Shown: in pieces, positions 19,544 to 28,837 of the stretch | Numbering within the stretch: the stretch's first letter is position 1 | Layout of the letters: every line of letters starts with the position of its first letter | Assembly (NCBI RefSeq): GCF_000717335.1 | Contig: NZ_JNYZ01000021.1 | Coordinates: 178,156-242,155, forward strand | From: Amycolatopsis jejuensis | GTDB taxonomy: Bacteria > Actinomycetota > Actinomycetes > Mycobacteriales > Pseudonocardiaceae | Reading direction: 5' to 3' | DNA length: 64,000 bases | Position numbers and translations under genes: made by a program | Notes under the pieces: model-generated | Databases searched by the model: none | Told to the model about the DNA's origin: nothing | Seen by the model: only the letters and a program-made list of their open reading frames with translations

Positions 19544-20140
19544 CTAAAGCGCTCGCCTGCCGGAAAGGGCGCGGCCGAGGGTCAGCTCGTCGGCGAATTC
19601 CAGGTCGCCGCCCATCGGCAGGCCCGAGGCCAGCCGGGTGACGGTGAGGCCGGGGAAATCGCGCAGCATGCGGACCAGGTACGTGGCCGTGGCTTCGCCC
19701 TCGGTGTTCGGGTCCGTGGCGATGATGATCTCGCGCACGTCCGCCTCGCCGATGCGTTTCAGGAGCTCCCGCATCCGCAGCTGTTCCGGGCCGATGCCGG
19801 ACAGCGGGTCCAGCGCGCCGCCGAGGACGTGGTAGCGGCCCTTGAACTCGCGCGTGCGCTCCACGGCGAGCACGTCTTTCGGCTCCTCGACGACGCAGAT
19901 CACCGTGAGGTCGCGGCGCTCGTCACGGCAGATGCGGCAGCGGTCTTGCTCGGAGACGTTGCCGCAGACCTCGCAGAACTGCACGCCTTCCTTGACCTTG
20001 CCCAGCACGTCCTGCAGCCGCGCGAGGTCCGCGGGATCGGCGGCCAGCAGGTGGAACGCGATGCGCTGGGCACTTTTCGGACCGACGCCTGGCAACCGCC
20101 CCAGCTCGTCGATCAGGTCCTGGACGACACCCTCGTACAA
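19544..20140 (-). CDS. recR: Recombination protein RecR
   Basis: A 198-residue DNA repair protein, normal length. It acts with RecO/RecF to load RecA at gaps. The helix-hairpin-helix is [17 protein letters not shown] near residue 15. The zinc finger [16 protein letters not shown] lies near 55-70. The Toprim domain includes [15 protein letters not shown] and [19 protein letters not shown] start at 20140 lies 2 nt after the ybaB stop, the classic ybaB-recR order. Confidence 0.95.
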   Translation of the reverse strand: MYEGVVQDLIDELGRLPGVGPKSAQRIAFHLLAADPADLARLQDVLGKVKEGVQFCEVCGNVSEQDRCRICRDERRDLTVICVVEEPKDVLAVERTREFKGRYHVLGGALDPLSGIGPEQLRMRELLKRIGEADVREIIIATDPNTEGEATATYLVRMLRDFPGLTVTRLASGLPMGGDLEFADELTLGRALSGRRAL

Positions 20141-20142
20141 GC

Positions 20143-20499
20143 TCAGCCGCCGAACCCGAGGCTGCCGAGATCCGGCATGCCGCCGCCGAGACCGCCGGCG
20201 AGCGGGCCGAGCTTCTGCTCGGTGAGCTTCTGCGCATTGGCCGACGCGTCGCGTACCGCGGCGACGACCAGGTCGGACAGGGTTTCGACGTCTTCGGGGT
20301 CGACCACCTTCGGGTCGATGACCAGGCTCTTCAGCTGGCTGTCGCCGGACACCGTCGCGGTGACGAGCCCGCCGCCCGCAGTGCCGGTGACCTCGGTGTT
20401 CGCGAGTTCTTCCTGGGCCTGCACCAGCTTCTGCTGCATCTGCTGGGCCTGCTGCATGATCTGCGACAGGTCGAAGCCGCCGCCGCCGGGTTGCACCAT
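20143..20499 (-). CDS. YbaB/EbfC nucleoid-associated protein
   Basis: A small DNA-binding protein of 118 residues. It has a coiled N-terminal [20 protein letters not shown] and a conserved core [21 protein letters not shown] glycine-rich tail is common in actinobacterial homologues. ATG 20499 follows the start of the conserved domain closely; longer in-frame extensions lie in non-homologous sequence. It is the middle member of the dnaX-ybaB-recR neighbourhood, here interrupted by an opposite-strand amidase gene. Confidence 0.93.
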   Translation of the reverse strand: MVQPGGGGFDLSQIMQQAQQMQQKLVQAQEELANTEVTGTAGGGLVTATVSGDSQLKSLVIDPKVVDPEDVETLSDLVVAAVRDASANAQKLTEQKLGPLAGGLGGGMPDLGSLGFGG

Positions 20500-20593
20500 G
20501 ATCGCACTCGGTCCTTCCGCCCTTGGGTGTTGCTCCCCAGCGTAGCCGCGCACCCGGCGCGTCCGTCCGGGCGGCACGCGGACTTGTGGCACC

Positions 20594-21439
20594 GTGGTCG
20601 CTGTGCGTGCGAAGACACTCCCGCTGCTGACCGGTCTGCTGCTGCTCACTGCGTGTTCCGGCGGTGGTGGGGCGCCTGCGCCGTCCCCCGCGGCGGCGCC
20701 GTCGTCTTCGGTTACCTCGGTTGCCTCCTCTCCGGCGGCGTCCTCGAGCACGCCGCCGTCTTCCTCCTCGGCGCCGCCGCCGGTCCGGCCGGGCAAGGTC
20801 GTGGTGCTCGACGCCGGGCACAACGGCGGGAACGCGTCGCATCCGGCGGAGATCAACCGGAAGGTCCCGGCCGGACGCGGGCAGACGAAGCCGTGCAACA
20901 CCACGGGAACCTCGACCGACGGCGGGTACCCGGAGCACGCGTTCACCTTCGCGGTCACGCAGGAGGTCGGGAATGCGTTGGCCGCAAAGGGATTCAAGGT
21001 GGTGTACACGCGGTCGAACGACTCGGGGGTCGGCCCGTGCGTGGACCGGCGCGCGGAAATCGGCAACGACGCGAACGCCGACGCGGTGGTCTCGATCCAT
21101 GCGGACGGCTCCACTTCGGCCAGCGCACACGGCTTCCACGTGGCGTACTCGTCGCCCCCGCTGAACGCCGCACAGGGCGACCCGTCGCTACGCCTGGCTC
21201 GCACCATGCGAGACGGCCTGAAGGGCGACGGCTTCGCGACGTCCACGTACATCGGCTCAGCAGGCCTGTCGCCGCGCGCGGACCTGGCAGGCCTCAACCT
21301 GTCGACCCGGCCCGCGGTCCTCGTGGAATGCGGAAACATGCGCAACTCGGCCGAGGCCGAGCAGATGTCGTCCGCCGCCGGACGGGCCCATTACGCCAAG
21401 GCCATCGCAGCGGCGATCGAGGCGTACCTGGCCTCGTGA
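20594..21439 (+). CDS. N-acetylmuramoyl-L-alanine amidase lipoprotein (Amidase_3)
   Basis: A cell-wall hydrolase predicted to cleave the lactyl amide bond of peptidoglycan. Signal peptide and lipobox LTAC (Cys21) are followed by a Ser/Pro/Ala linker to about residue 65. The Amidase_3 domain has [12 protein letters not shown] (zinc His), a [14 protein letters not shown] segment with the zinc Glu/Asp region, SIHADGS (zinc His) and [10 protein letters not shown] with the catalytic Glu. GTG 20594 or GTG 20603 could start it; the second gives a tidier signal peptide. It lies on the opposite strand between ybaB and dnaX. Confidence 0.9.
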   Translation: MVAVRAKTLPLLTGLLLLTACSGGGGAPAPSPAAAPSSSVTSVASSPAASSSTPPSSSSAPPPVRPGKVVVLDAGHNGGNASHPAEINRKVPAGRGQTKPCNTTGTSTDGGYPEHAFTFAVTQEVGNALAAKGFKVVYTRSNDSGVGPCVDRRAEIGNDANADAVVSIHADGSTSASAHGFHVAYSSPPLNAAQGDPSLRLARTMRDGLKGDGFATSTYIGSAGLSPRADLAGLNLSTRPAVLVECGNMRNSAEAEQMSSAAGRAHYAKAIAAAIEAYLAS

Positions 21440-21440
21440 G

Positions 21441-23558
21441 TCAGTCGAGCGGGCGCGCGCCCAGGTGGTCGGAGATCAGCTTGCGCGCGATCTGCTCCGG
21501 GTCCTCCTCCGCGGGCGGCGGCGGAGGTGGCGGGACCGGGCTGGAGTCCTCCGAGTAGATGTCGTCGTCCTCGTCCGAGGGCTCCGGCGGGAGGGGGATG
21601 TCCGGTTCGGTGGTGGCGACCTTGGGACGGCTCGGCGGTTCCGGAGCAGGCTTCGGCGGCGGCGGAGCGGCGGGAGCCGGAGTCTGCGCGGCCGCGGACG
21701 GACGCGTGAACGACCGTTCCGCCGCCGGCGCCTGCTGCTGTTGCTGCCGGGGTGCTTGCCGCGCCGGAGCGGGCGCGGCACCCGCGGGAACGCAGCGGAC
21801 CTGCCATTCCCCACCGTGGACCTCGCTCAGCACGGCCGCGATCTTGCTCGTGTTGGCCTGGTCGTTGAGCCGCCGGACGAGCGGCTCGGACTTGTGCGTG
21901 AGCGTGACCGCCGACCCGTCCACCTCGGCGACGGTGGCCTGGGTGAGCATGGCTTCCAGCGGACGACCACCGGTGAGTTTCCGCAGTGCGGCCAGGAGTT
22001 CCGGCCACCGTTCACGGACCCGGGCAGCGTCTACGCCACCGGCCGCGGGTTCCGGGGTCGACGGCGCCTCGGAGTGGGACGTGTCCGCGGCGGACTGGCC
22101 AGCCGTGGGGTGCGCCCCCGGCGCAGGTCCGTCGACTGGACGGGCCGGGGTCGCATCGGGCCGAGCCGACGACCCCGCGGCCGGGGCAGCCGCCGCCGGC
22201 CGTGCCGACGGCCCTGCGGCCGAGGCTCCCGAAGCCGGGCGGCCAGGCGCATCGCCCGACGGGCGAGTCGGTGCCGGGCGAGCAGGTGCGGCAGTGGCAG
22301 ATGCAGCAGCAGGTGCGTCCGAAGCCGGACGCTGCGAAGGACGCTGGAACTCCCGCCCGGGTGCCTCCGCCGAGCCCTCCCCGGCACCCCCGCCAGTACC
22401 CGCCGGACGCCGTTCCAACCGTTCGATCCGGGCCAGCAGCGCTGTCTCCGCCTCCGTCACCGACGGCAGCAGCATCCTCGCGCACAGCAGTTCCAGCACG
22501 AGCCGCGGCGAGGTCGCGCCGCGCATTTCCAAGAGTCCATTGTGGACAATGTCGGCGTAACGCGACAGCGTGCCCAGCCCGAGCCGTCCGGCTTGTTCGG
22601 TCATCCGCTTCAGGTCGTCGTCCGGGGCGGAGACAAGGCCGCGTTCACCGGCGTCCGGGACCGAGCGCATCAGCACCAGGTCGCGCAGGCGGTCGAGGAG
22701 GTCGGTGGCGAAGCGGCGCGGGTCGTGGCCGCCTTCGGCGAGCTTTTCGACCGTGGCGAACACCGTGGTGGCGTCGTCGTCTGCCAGCGCGAAGATCATG
22801 TCGTCGATCAGCGCGACGTCCGTGACCCCGAGCAGCGACACCGCTCGCGGGTACGTGACGCCGTCCGGGCCCGCGCCCGCCAGCAGCTGGTCCAGCACCG
22901 ACTGCGTGTCGCGCGCCGAGCCGCCGCCCGCGCGGATGACCAGCGGGTACACCGCCGGTTCGACGGTCGCGCCTTCGGCTGCGACGTTGCGTTCCAGCAG
23001 GTCCCGCATCGAGCTCGGCGGGATCAGGCGGAACGGGTAGTGGTGGGTGCGCGACCGGATGGTGGTGAGGACCTTGTCCGGCTCGGTGGTCGCGAAGATG
23101 AAGATCAGGTGCTCGGGCGGTTCCTCGACGATCTTCAGCAGGGCGTTGAAACCCTGCGTCGTGACCATGTGCGCCTCGTCGATGATGAACACGCGGTACC
23201 GCGATTCGGCAGGCGCGTAGAACGCCTTGTCCCGAAGCTCGCGCGCGTCGTCGACACCGCCGTGGCTGGCCGCGTCGAGTTCGGTCACGTCGACGCTGCC
23301 CGGGCCTTCCGGCGCGAGCGCGCGGCACGAGTTGCACTCGCCGCACGGGTCGGGCGTGGGACCTTTGACGCAGTTCAGCGAGCGGGCCATGATGCGCGCG
23401 CTCGATGTCTTGCCGCAGCCGCGCGGACCCGAGAACAGGTACGCGTGGTTGATCCGCCCGGCAGCCAGCGCCGTGCGCAGCGGTTCGGTCACATGCTCTT
23501 GGCCGACGACCTCGGCGAAGGTCGCCGGACGGTACTTGCGGTACAGCGCGAGAGCCAC
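21441..23558 (-). CDS. dnaX: DNA polymerase III subunits gamma and tau
   Basis: The clamp-loader ATPase, 705 residues. Start GTG gives MALALYRKYRPATFAEVVGQ, the canonical DnaX opening. Walker A is GPRGCGKTSSARIMA, the zinc site CVKGPTPDPCGECNSC, Walker B VFIIDEAHM, and sensor 1 FIFATTEPDK. After residue 370 a long Pro/Ala/Arg-rich linker leads to a tau-type C-terminal domain (LRKLTGGRPLEAMLTQATV). No slippery site is obvious, so a single long product is expected. The start is only 24 nt from the divergent spermidine-synthase-like gene. Confidence 0.95.
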   Translation of the reverse strand: MALALYRKYRPATFAEVVGQEHVTEPLRTALAAGRINHAYLFSGPRGCGKTSSARIMARSLNCVKGPTPDPCGECNSCRALAPEGPGSVDVTELDAASHGGVDDARELRDKAFYAPAESRYRVFIIDEAHMVTTQGFNALLKIVEEPPEHLIFIFATTEPDKVLTTIRSRTHHYPFRLIPPSSMRDLLERNVAAEGATVEPAVYPLVIRAGGGSARDTQSVLDQLLAGAGPDGVTYPRAVSLLGVTDVALIDDMIFALADDDATTVFATVEKLAEGGHDPRRFATDLLDRLRDLVLMRSVPDAGERGLVSAPDDDLKRMTEQAGRLGLGTLSRYADIVHNGLLEMRGATSPRLVLELLCARMLLPSVTEAETALLARIERLERRPAGTGGGAGEGSAEAPGREFQRPSQRPASDAPAAASATAAPARPAPTRPSGDAPGRPASGASAAGPSARPAAAAPAAGSSARPDATPARPVDGPAPGAHPTAGQSAADTSHSEAPSTPEPAAGGVDAARVRERWPELLAALRKLTGGRPLEAMLTQATVAEVDGSAVTLTHKSEPLVRRLNDQANTSKIAAVLSEVHGGEWQVRCVPAGAAPAPARQAPRQQQQQAPAAERSFTRPSAAAQTPAPAAPPPPKPAPEPPSRPKVATTEPDIPLPPEPSDEDDDIYSEDSSPVPPPPPPPAEEDPEQIARKLISDHLGARPLD

Positions 23559-23582
23559 GAGCCCGAGACTACAGTGACCGCG

Positions 23583-24455
23583 GTGAGCCACTCCCGTTCC
23601 GGTCGCGGCCGTGCCCCGGCCGGGCCGAAGCCGGGTACCTACCCGGTGCGGTTCGGGACCGCGGAGCTGCTGCGAGACGCCGATCGGCCCAACGCGTGGA
23701 TGCTGTCGGTGGGCGGGGTGGCGCAGTCATACGTCGATCTCGACGACCCGACCAACCTGGAGTTCGACTACGTCCGCCGGCTCGGTGACCTTGTCGACTT
23801 CCTGCCCGCCGGACCGCTCGACGCACTGCACATCGGCGGCGCGGGCTGTTCCCTCCCGCGTTACGTCGCCGCGACGCGACCAGGCTCGCGCCAACTCGTG
23901 TTCGACGCTGACGAGCCGCTCATCGACCTGGTCCGCGAGCAGCTCGAACTGCGCCGCGTGCCGAAGCTGCGGGTGCGGATCGAAGGCGGTCGCGAAGGGG
24001 TCCGCAGCCGTCCCGATGCGTCCGCGGACCTGGTGGTGGTCGATGCTTTCGAACGCGCCACGCTCGCCGGTGGACTCGCGACCGTCGAGTTCGTCGCCGA
24101 CGTCGCCCGCGTGCTCCGGCCGACCGGCACGATGCTCGCCAACATCACCGACGGCCCCGGTCTCCTGTTCGCCCGGCGTTTCCTCGCGACCCTCGCGGCG
24201 GTGTACCCGCATCTCGTACTGCTGGCCGAACCCAGCGTGCTGCGCGGACGCCGGTTCGGGAACCTCGTGGTGGCCGCGTCCCGCCTCGAACTGCCCACCG
24301 CGGACCTGACCCGGCGCGCGGCTTCTTCCCCGTACCCGGCCCGCGTGCTGCATGGCACCGAACTGCGGCAGCTGCGCGGTAAGGCGGAACCGGTGACCGA
24401 TGCGGAACCGCTGGCCTCGCCAACGCCGCCGGAGGACGTGCTCGGGATCTTCTGA
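23583..24455 (+). CDS. Spermidine synthase-like methyltransferase-fold protein
   Basis: A protein of 290 residues with a Rossmann core: motif I LHIGGAGCSLPRYVAATRPG, an acidic LVFDADEPLIDLV motif after it, and DLVVVDAFERATLAGGLAT as motif IV-like. It resembles the spermine/spermidine synthase superfamily but lacks the complete polyamine-binding N-terminal domain, and many actinobacterial members have no proven aminopropyltransferase activity. GTG 23583 lies 24 nt from the divergent dnaX start, leaving little room for a leader. Confidence 0.82.
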   Translation: MSHSRSGRGRAPAGPKPGTYPVRFGTAELLRDADRPNAWMLSVGGVAQSYVDLDDPTNLEFDYVRRLGDLVDFLPAGPLDALHIGGAGCSLPRYVAATRPGSRQLVFDADEPLIDLVREQLELRRVPKLRVRIEGGREGVRSRPDASADLVVVDAFERATLAGGLATVEFVADVARVLRPTGTMLANITDGPGLLFARRFLATLAAVYPHLVLLAEPSVLRGRRFGNLVVAASRLELPTADLTRRAASSPYPARVLHGTELRQLRGKAEPVTDAEPLASPTPPEDVLGIF

Positions 24456-24467
24456 ACCCAAAAAAGG

Positions 24468-24553
24468 GGACCCCGCGCACCCGTCAGAGCCTGCTTATCC
24501 TTGCTGCCTTCCGGCCCTGGGGAGGTTCACAGGGTGGACGCCGCGCGGGGTCC
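24468..24553 (-). ncRNA. ffs: Signal recognition particle RNA (small bacterial SRP / 4.5S)
   Basis: The minus strand carries the apical SRP motif CAGGGCCGGAAGGCAGCAAG inside a long hairpin. The closing stem is GGACCCCGCGC paired with GCGCGGGGTCC (24468-24478 with 24543-24553). A U-run follows at the 3' end (AAAAAA on the plus strand at about 24460-24465), so the terminal stem doubles as terminator. Mature ends may extend a few bases. The 5' end overlaps the last 27 bases of the same-strand GTPase gene. Confidence 0.93.
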
Positions 24554-25057
24554 GTCGACCAGTGTAGCGGGCTCCGCCGTCTCGCCGGTGCCCACCCGCG
24601 CGACGTGGCCGAGCAGCTCCCGCACCGACTCCACGGAGCGCGCGTCGAACGGGTGGACCAGCACGCCGTCGCGCACGGTGAGCGCCCAGCGCACGTCGGG
24701 CAGCGGACGGCCGAGCAGCCCGTCGAAGCAGTTCACCCCGATCGCGAACGGCATCCGCAGGCCCTCGACGGCGTCGAGCACCGGGTACGCGTCGGTGATC
24801 CGCCGGGAGTCGACGACCACCAGCGCGACGTCGGCGCCCTGCACGAGATCGGGCCAGCGGAACCAGAACCGGGACTGCCCCGGCGCGCCGAAGAGATACA
24901 GCCGCCGCGGCCCGAGGCTGACCCGCCCGAAGTCGAGTGCCGCCGTGGTGGCACCCGCGTCGGTGCGCACCGGCGCGATTTCCGACGCGGCGCGCACCGC
25001 CGTGGTCTTCCCGGCGCCCGCTGCGCCCAGCACGAGGATCTTCACCGGATTACTCAA
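24527..25057 (-). CDS. Conservon-type GTP-binding protein (CvnD-like)
   Basis: A small Ras-like GTPase of about 176 residues, of the kind encoded in actinobacterial conservons. The G1 loop is LVLGAAGAGKTTAV, G3-like LFGAPGQSRFWF, and G4-like IGVNCFDG in place of NKxD. TTG 25057 overlaps the roadblock stop as TTGA and is the likely start; GTG 25045 is an alternative. The conservon GTPase is thought to couple membrane sensor output to cellular responses. Its 3' end overlaps the SRP RNA gene on the same strand. Confidence 0.87.
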   Translation of the reverse strand: MSNPVKILVLGAAGAGKTTAVRAASEIAPVRTDAGATTAALDFGRVSLGPRRLYLFGAPGQSRFWFRWPDLVQGADVALVVVDSRRITDAYPVLDAVEGLRMPFAIGVNCFDGLLGRPLPDVRWALTVRDGVLVHPFDARSVESVRELLGHVARVGTGETAEPATLVDGPRAASTL

Positions 25058-25479
25058 GCGAGCGCGGTGTTCTTGAGTTCCTCGACCAGCGCCGGGGTGA
25101 GCACCTCGGACGCCCGGTTCGCGAACATCGCCATCTCGTACGCGATCGTGCCGAGGCTCGCCTGCTTGTTCGCCAGCACCCCGAGCGAGCACCCGATGCT
25201 GATGGTGCAGACCACCAGGTAACCGCGCTCCAGCTCGACCACGACCTTGTCCGGCGCGCCGAGCGGATGGCTTTCCGACACGCTCTGGGCCAGCGCGAGC
25301 ATGGCCGAGCAGGTGGCCGCGAGCCGGTCGGCGTCGGCGCGGTCGAGCTCATGGGACGCGGCGATCAGCAGCCCGTCGGCCGACACCGCGAGCGCGGCGA
25401 TGGCGCCTGCGGTGTGCAGGGCGAAGCGGTTGACCAGCCAGTTGAAGTTCTGCGCGGCGGCAGGGACGGGGACGGTCAT
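25054..25479 (-). CDS. Roadblock/LC7-domain protein (CvnB-like)
   Basis: A dynein-light-chain-fold protein of 141 residues, the usual size. The core is FALHTAGAIAALAVSADGLL, followed by ERGYLVVCTISIGCSLGVL. Roadblock proteins act as GTPase co-factors. ATG 25479 overlaps the sensor-kinase stop as ATGA, and its own stop overlaps the GTPase start. A separate DUF742 gene normally sits between roadblock and GTPase genes in conservons; none is present here. Confidence 0.9.
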   Translation of the reverse strand: MTVPVPAAAQNFNWLVNRFALHTAGAIAALAVSADGLLIAASHELDRADADRLAATCSAMLALAQSVSESHPLGAPDKVVVELERGYLVVCTISIGCSLGVLANKQASLGTIAYEMAMFANRASEVLTPALVEELKNTALA

Positions 25480-27647
25480 GATCCTCCTTGATCGGCTTGG
25501 CGGGCGGCCGTGGCTTGCTGCGCTTTGGCCACGCCGTCGGAAAATGCGTCGAAGGTGGCGCGCTCGGCGGCCGGGTCGCGCAACCCGCGGCGGGGCAACG
25601 GGGTACGGACGATCTGCGGCAGCCGGAGCGCGGGCGCGAGCTGGGCGCCGGGTACCCGGCGGACGACCCCGTCGCGGGTTTCCGGCGCCACCGGGGTGAA
25701 TCGTTGGGTCGGCGACGGGTCCGCTGTGTCCACAGTGTCCATAATGGACTCTTCGGCGGGTACGTCGAGTGTCCCGGCGACGGGGAGGTCCTCGTCCGGT
25801 TCGGTCTCCGGCCACGCCGGTTCCGGGTCGGCGAACCACCCGAACCCGGCCGGCGTCGGTGTCGACAGCGCGGCAATCGCGGGCGCGGGCAGCAGCAACG
25901 GCCGCGGGTCCGGCACCTGCCCTGGTTCGAAGAGGCCGACGGGTTCGGGTTCGTGGCGGAAGTCGACGTCCCGTGTGAACAACGCCTGCGGCACGGTGAC
26001 CTGCGCGATCACGCCGCCATCCGGTCCGGGCGCCAGCTCGACGCCGAGCGAGTGCCGCCGGGCCAGCCGCGCGACCACGGCCAGACCGAGCTGCGACCCG
26101 GACGGCTCCCCGGCGGGTTCGGCGAGCCGCCGGTTTTCCGCGGCGAGCCGGTCCTCGGGCAGCCCGATGCCGTGGTCGGCGATGGTCACCTGCAGTTCCC
26201 CGCCTGGCCCGAATCCGGTCGCCACCTCGATTTCGGACTCCGGCGGCGAGAAGGCCGCCGCGTTCTCCAACAGCTCGGCGAACAGCAGCACCAGGTCGAT
26301 GCCCAGCGACGGAGCGAGCAGCACCTCGGCCGGTTCACCCAGCTGCACGCGGGCTTCGTCCTCGATTTCCGCGGCAGCCGAACGCAATGCGGTGGCGAGT
26401 TCGATCGGACCTCCAACTCGGGATTCGTCACGGCTGCCGGACACCACGAGCAGCCCGTCGGCCGTACGCCGCAACCGCAGCGCGGCGTGGTCCAGCCGGC
26501 GCAGCCCGGCGAGCAGCACCGGATCGTCGGCGGCGCGGGTGAGTTCATCGACCACCGTGCGCTGACCGCCGACCAGATTCTGGGTTCGCTTCGCCGCCCC
26601 GGCCAGCAGCTGCACCCCAGCGCGGCGCGGTGCGTCCGGCTCCCCCTCGCCGACTCGGGCGAATTCGGCGCGGGAAAGGTCCGCAGTGGAGCGTGCCTGC
26701 GTCGCCAACGTCCGGAGTGGACGGCTGACCGAACGCGCAGTCAGCACCGACAACGCGGTGATCAGTCCGAAGAGGACGATCGCGCCGCCGCCAAGGAGCA
26801 GCGCGGTCCGGGTGGCGACCGTCGCCTGAGCCGCAGTGTCGTCGGCAACCGCGCGCATGAGCCGGTCCTGCACCATGCCGCGCTGGTCGGCGAGCTGCTG
26901 GGCCGCACTGACCACATCGGACCCGAACTGCGCGCCCTGACCCGGCGCCGCGGCAAGCCGGTCGAGCTGCTGACCGGCAGGTCCGGCCTCGACCGCGGTG
27001 ACCTTCGCAGCCTCGGCGGCACCGGCCAGCTGTGCGAACTGCTCCGTGTACACAGCGGCGCGCTGGCTTGCGCGGTCGGCGCCGGTCGACGCGATCAGCG
27101 CGGTCGCCCTGGCCGCGCGTTGCTCGTTCGCTCGCAGCAAGGCGTCCAACGGCCGCGTTTTGTCCGAAGTGGTCAGTCCGAGCGCGTCGATGACACCGAC
27201 GGACACGGCATCGTAGCCGGACGCCACATCGGCGAGGGAAACCTTGCGGCCCAAGGCATTCTGCCGCAGTTTCGCCAATGTGCCGACTCGCACGTCCCCG
27301 GGCACCTCGCGCACCGCCACGTCCACCGCCCGCTGCTGCCGGACGAACGCCGCGTCCGTGGCCGATGGATCAGCGACGTACGCCGCGGTGAGCACGCTTT
27401 CCCGCTGCAACTGCCCGGCCAGCGCCCCGACCTTCTGCGCGCGAGCCGCGTTGTCCGCGACCGCGTCGGCCGCCGACACCGTGGAGACCTGCAGGAGCAC
27501 CAGCGGTACGGCCGCCGCGACGACCAGCGCCAGCGGGGCCACGGCCAGCAGAGTCACCTTCGCCTGGACACTGCGGATTCCGACGCGGTCGAGCAGCCGC
27601 GCACCGGAATCGTGCGACCGGGTCGAGCCGTGCCGCATCCACGTCAC
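25476..27647 (-). CDS. Nitrate/nitrite-sensor-like histidine kinase (CvnA-like)
   Basis: A membrane sensor of 723 residues. TM1 lies near residues 30-52, followed by an extracellular NIT-type helical domain to about 300, and TM2 at about 300-322 (LLLGGGAIVLFGLITALSVL). A HAMP-like linker, a dimerisation region (RTQNLVGGQRTVVDELTRAA) and a HATPase domain follow (LLFAELLENAAAFSPPES, ADHGIGLPEDR). The canonical phospho-accepting His is not obvious, as in other conservon sensors. A proline/acid-rich tail of about 150 residues ends the protein. GTG 27647 or ATG 27638 may start it. Confidence 0.87.
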   Translation of the reverse strand: MTWMRHGSTRSHDSGARLLDRVGIRSVQAKVTLLAVAPLALVVAAAVPLVLLQVSTVSAADAVADNAARAQKVGALAGQLQRESVLTAAYVADPSATDAAFVRQQRAVDVAVREVPGDVRVGTLAKLRQNALGRKVSLADVASGYDAVSVGVIDALGLTTSDKTRPLDALLRANEQRAARATALIASTGADRASQRAAVYTEQFAQLAGAAEAAKVTAVEAGPAGQQLDRLAAAPGQGAQFGSDVVSAAQQLADQRGMVQDRLMRAVADDTAAQATVATRTALLLGGGAIVLFGLITALSVLTARSVSRPLRTLATQARSTADLSRAEFARVGEGEPDAPRRAGVQLLAGAAKRTQNLVGGQRTVVDELTRAADDPVLLAGLRRLDHAALRLRRTADGLLVVSGSRDESRVGGPIELATALRSAAAEIEDEARVQLGEPAEVLLAPSLGIDLVLLFAELLENAAAFSPPESEIEVATGFGPGGELQVTIADHGIGLPEDRLAAENRRLAEPAGEPSGSQLGLAVVARLARRHSLGVELAPGPDGGVIAQVTVPQALFTRDVDFRHEPEPVGLFEPGQVPDPRPLLLPAPAIAALSTPTPAGFGWFADPEPAWPETEPDEDLPVAGTLDVPAEESIMDTVDTADPSPTQRFTPVAPETRDGVVRRVPGAQLAPALRLPQIVRTPLPRRGLRDPAAERATFDAFSDGVAKAQQATAARQADQGGS

Positions 27648-27922
27648 CTTCCGTTCCCCGAGAAGCCCCGAGAAGTCCCGACGAGCCCTGACGAGACCGT
27701 GGCGAGGAGTGCACCGAACGGGGATACCAGCGGGACGCTACTACTCTCAGTAGTACTCGTCGCGGTACGCACAGGGTCGGCCACCCACCGTCTGCGCAGA
27801 GCTTAGCGAGATCGACAAGATCTGGACAATGCCCTCTTCCCTCTCGTCATGACGGGTCCACGCTGCAGGTTTCCCGACCGATCGCGCGGCGGCACGCAGC
27901 CACGCGGCGCGGCCGGAGGAGA
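27648..27922. promoter_or_regulatory. 275-bp intergenic region with palindrome between conservon and dehydratase
   Basis: No gene was seen. It contains direct repeats of CCCGAGAAG (about 27657-27685) and a perfect 7-bp inverted repeat TACTACT-CTC-AGTAGTA at 27739-27755. Promoters for both divergent genes must lie here. The palindrome is a candidate operator, with no regulator assigned. Confidence 0.4.
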
Positions 27923-28837
27923 ATGCCCGATATGCGCACCGCACCTGCCCCGGCCGACGTCGCCTCCGCCACTGTCCGGATCAAGCCACACGTACGGCGG
28001 ACGCCGCTGTTACGCACCGAAGTCGACGGCCGTCCGCTGGTACTCAAGCTCGAGCACCTCCAGCGGTCCGGTTCGTTCAAGCTCCGGGGCGCGGTGAACG
28101 CTCTGCTCGCCGGTCCCGCGCCGGAGCGAGTGGTGACCGCGTCGGGCGGCAACCACGGTCTCGGCGTCGCCACTGCCGCGCAGGCGCTGGGCGTGCCAGC
28201 GGTCGTGTACGTGCCGGAGACCGTTCCCGAGGCGAAGGCCGCCGGGATCGAGGCCACCGGCGCGAAGCTGGTCCGCCACGGCTCGACGTACGCCGAAGCT
28301 GCGACCGCCGCGCTCGCCGTCGCGAAGGAGCCCGGAACCCGTTACCTGCACGCGTATGACGACTCCGACGTGATTGCCGGACAGGGAACTGTGACCGCGG
28401 AAATCGTGGCGGACGCACCGGACGTCGACGCAATCGTGGTCGCCGTGGGCGGTGGCGGGCTCGCTTCCGGCGCAACGCTCGCGGCGGACGGGCGTCAGGT
28501 GTTCGCGGTGGAACCCGAACGCTGCCAGGCCCTGCACGCCGCCCTCGACGCAGGCGAGCCGGTGGACGTCACGATCGACTCGGTCGCCGCTTCCGCCCTC
28601 GGCGCCACCCGGGTCGGCGAGCTGGCGTTCGGGATCCTCAACCGCCCGTCGGTCACGTCGGTGCTGGTGAGCGACGCCGAACTACTCGCCGTACGCGACC
28701 GGCTGTGGACCGAGTTCCGGCTGGTCGTGGAACCGGCCGCCGCAGTGCCGCTGGCCGCATGGCTCGCCGGACGCATCCCCGCGGACCTGCCGTGCTTCGT
28801 GCTGTGCGGGGCCAACACGTCGGTCACGTTTGCCTGA
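27923..28837 (+). CDS. PLP-dependent threonine/serine dehydratase-like enzyme
   Basis: A fold-type II PLP enzyme of 304 residues that would deaminate a hydroxy-amino acid. The PLP lysine lies in GSFKLRGA near residue 52, the phosphate-side loop is SGGNHG near 75, and the PLP-phosphate-binding loop is VAVGGGGLASG near 175. It lacks the C-terminal ACT regulatory domain of biosynthetic IlvA, so it resembles catabolic dehydratases or serine racemase relatives. ATG 27923 sits very close to GGAGGAG; ATG 27932 gives better spacing. The last bases overlap a convergent histidine kinase gene. Confidence 0.86.
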   Translation: MPDMRTAPAPADVASATVRIKPHVRRTPLLRTEVDGRPLVLKLEHLQRSGSFKLRGAVNALLAGPAPERVVTASGGNHGLGVATAAQALGVPAVVYVPETVPEAKAAGIEATGAKLVRHGSTYAEAATAALAVAKEPGTRYLHAYDDSDVIAGQGTVTAEIVADAPDVDAIVVAVGGGGLASGATLAADGRQVFAVEPERCQALHAALDAGEPVDVTIDSVAASALGATRVGELAFGILNRPSVTSVLVSDAELLAVRDRLWTEFRLVVEPAAAVPLAAWLAGRIPADLPCFVLCGANTSVTFA

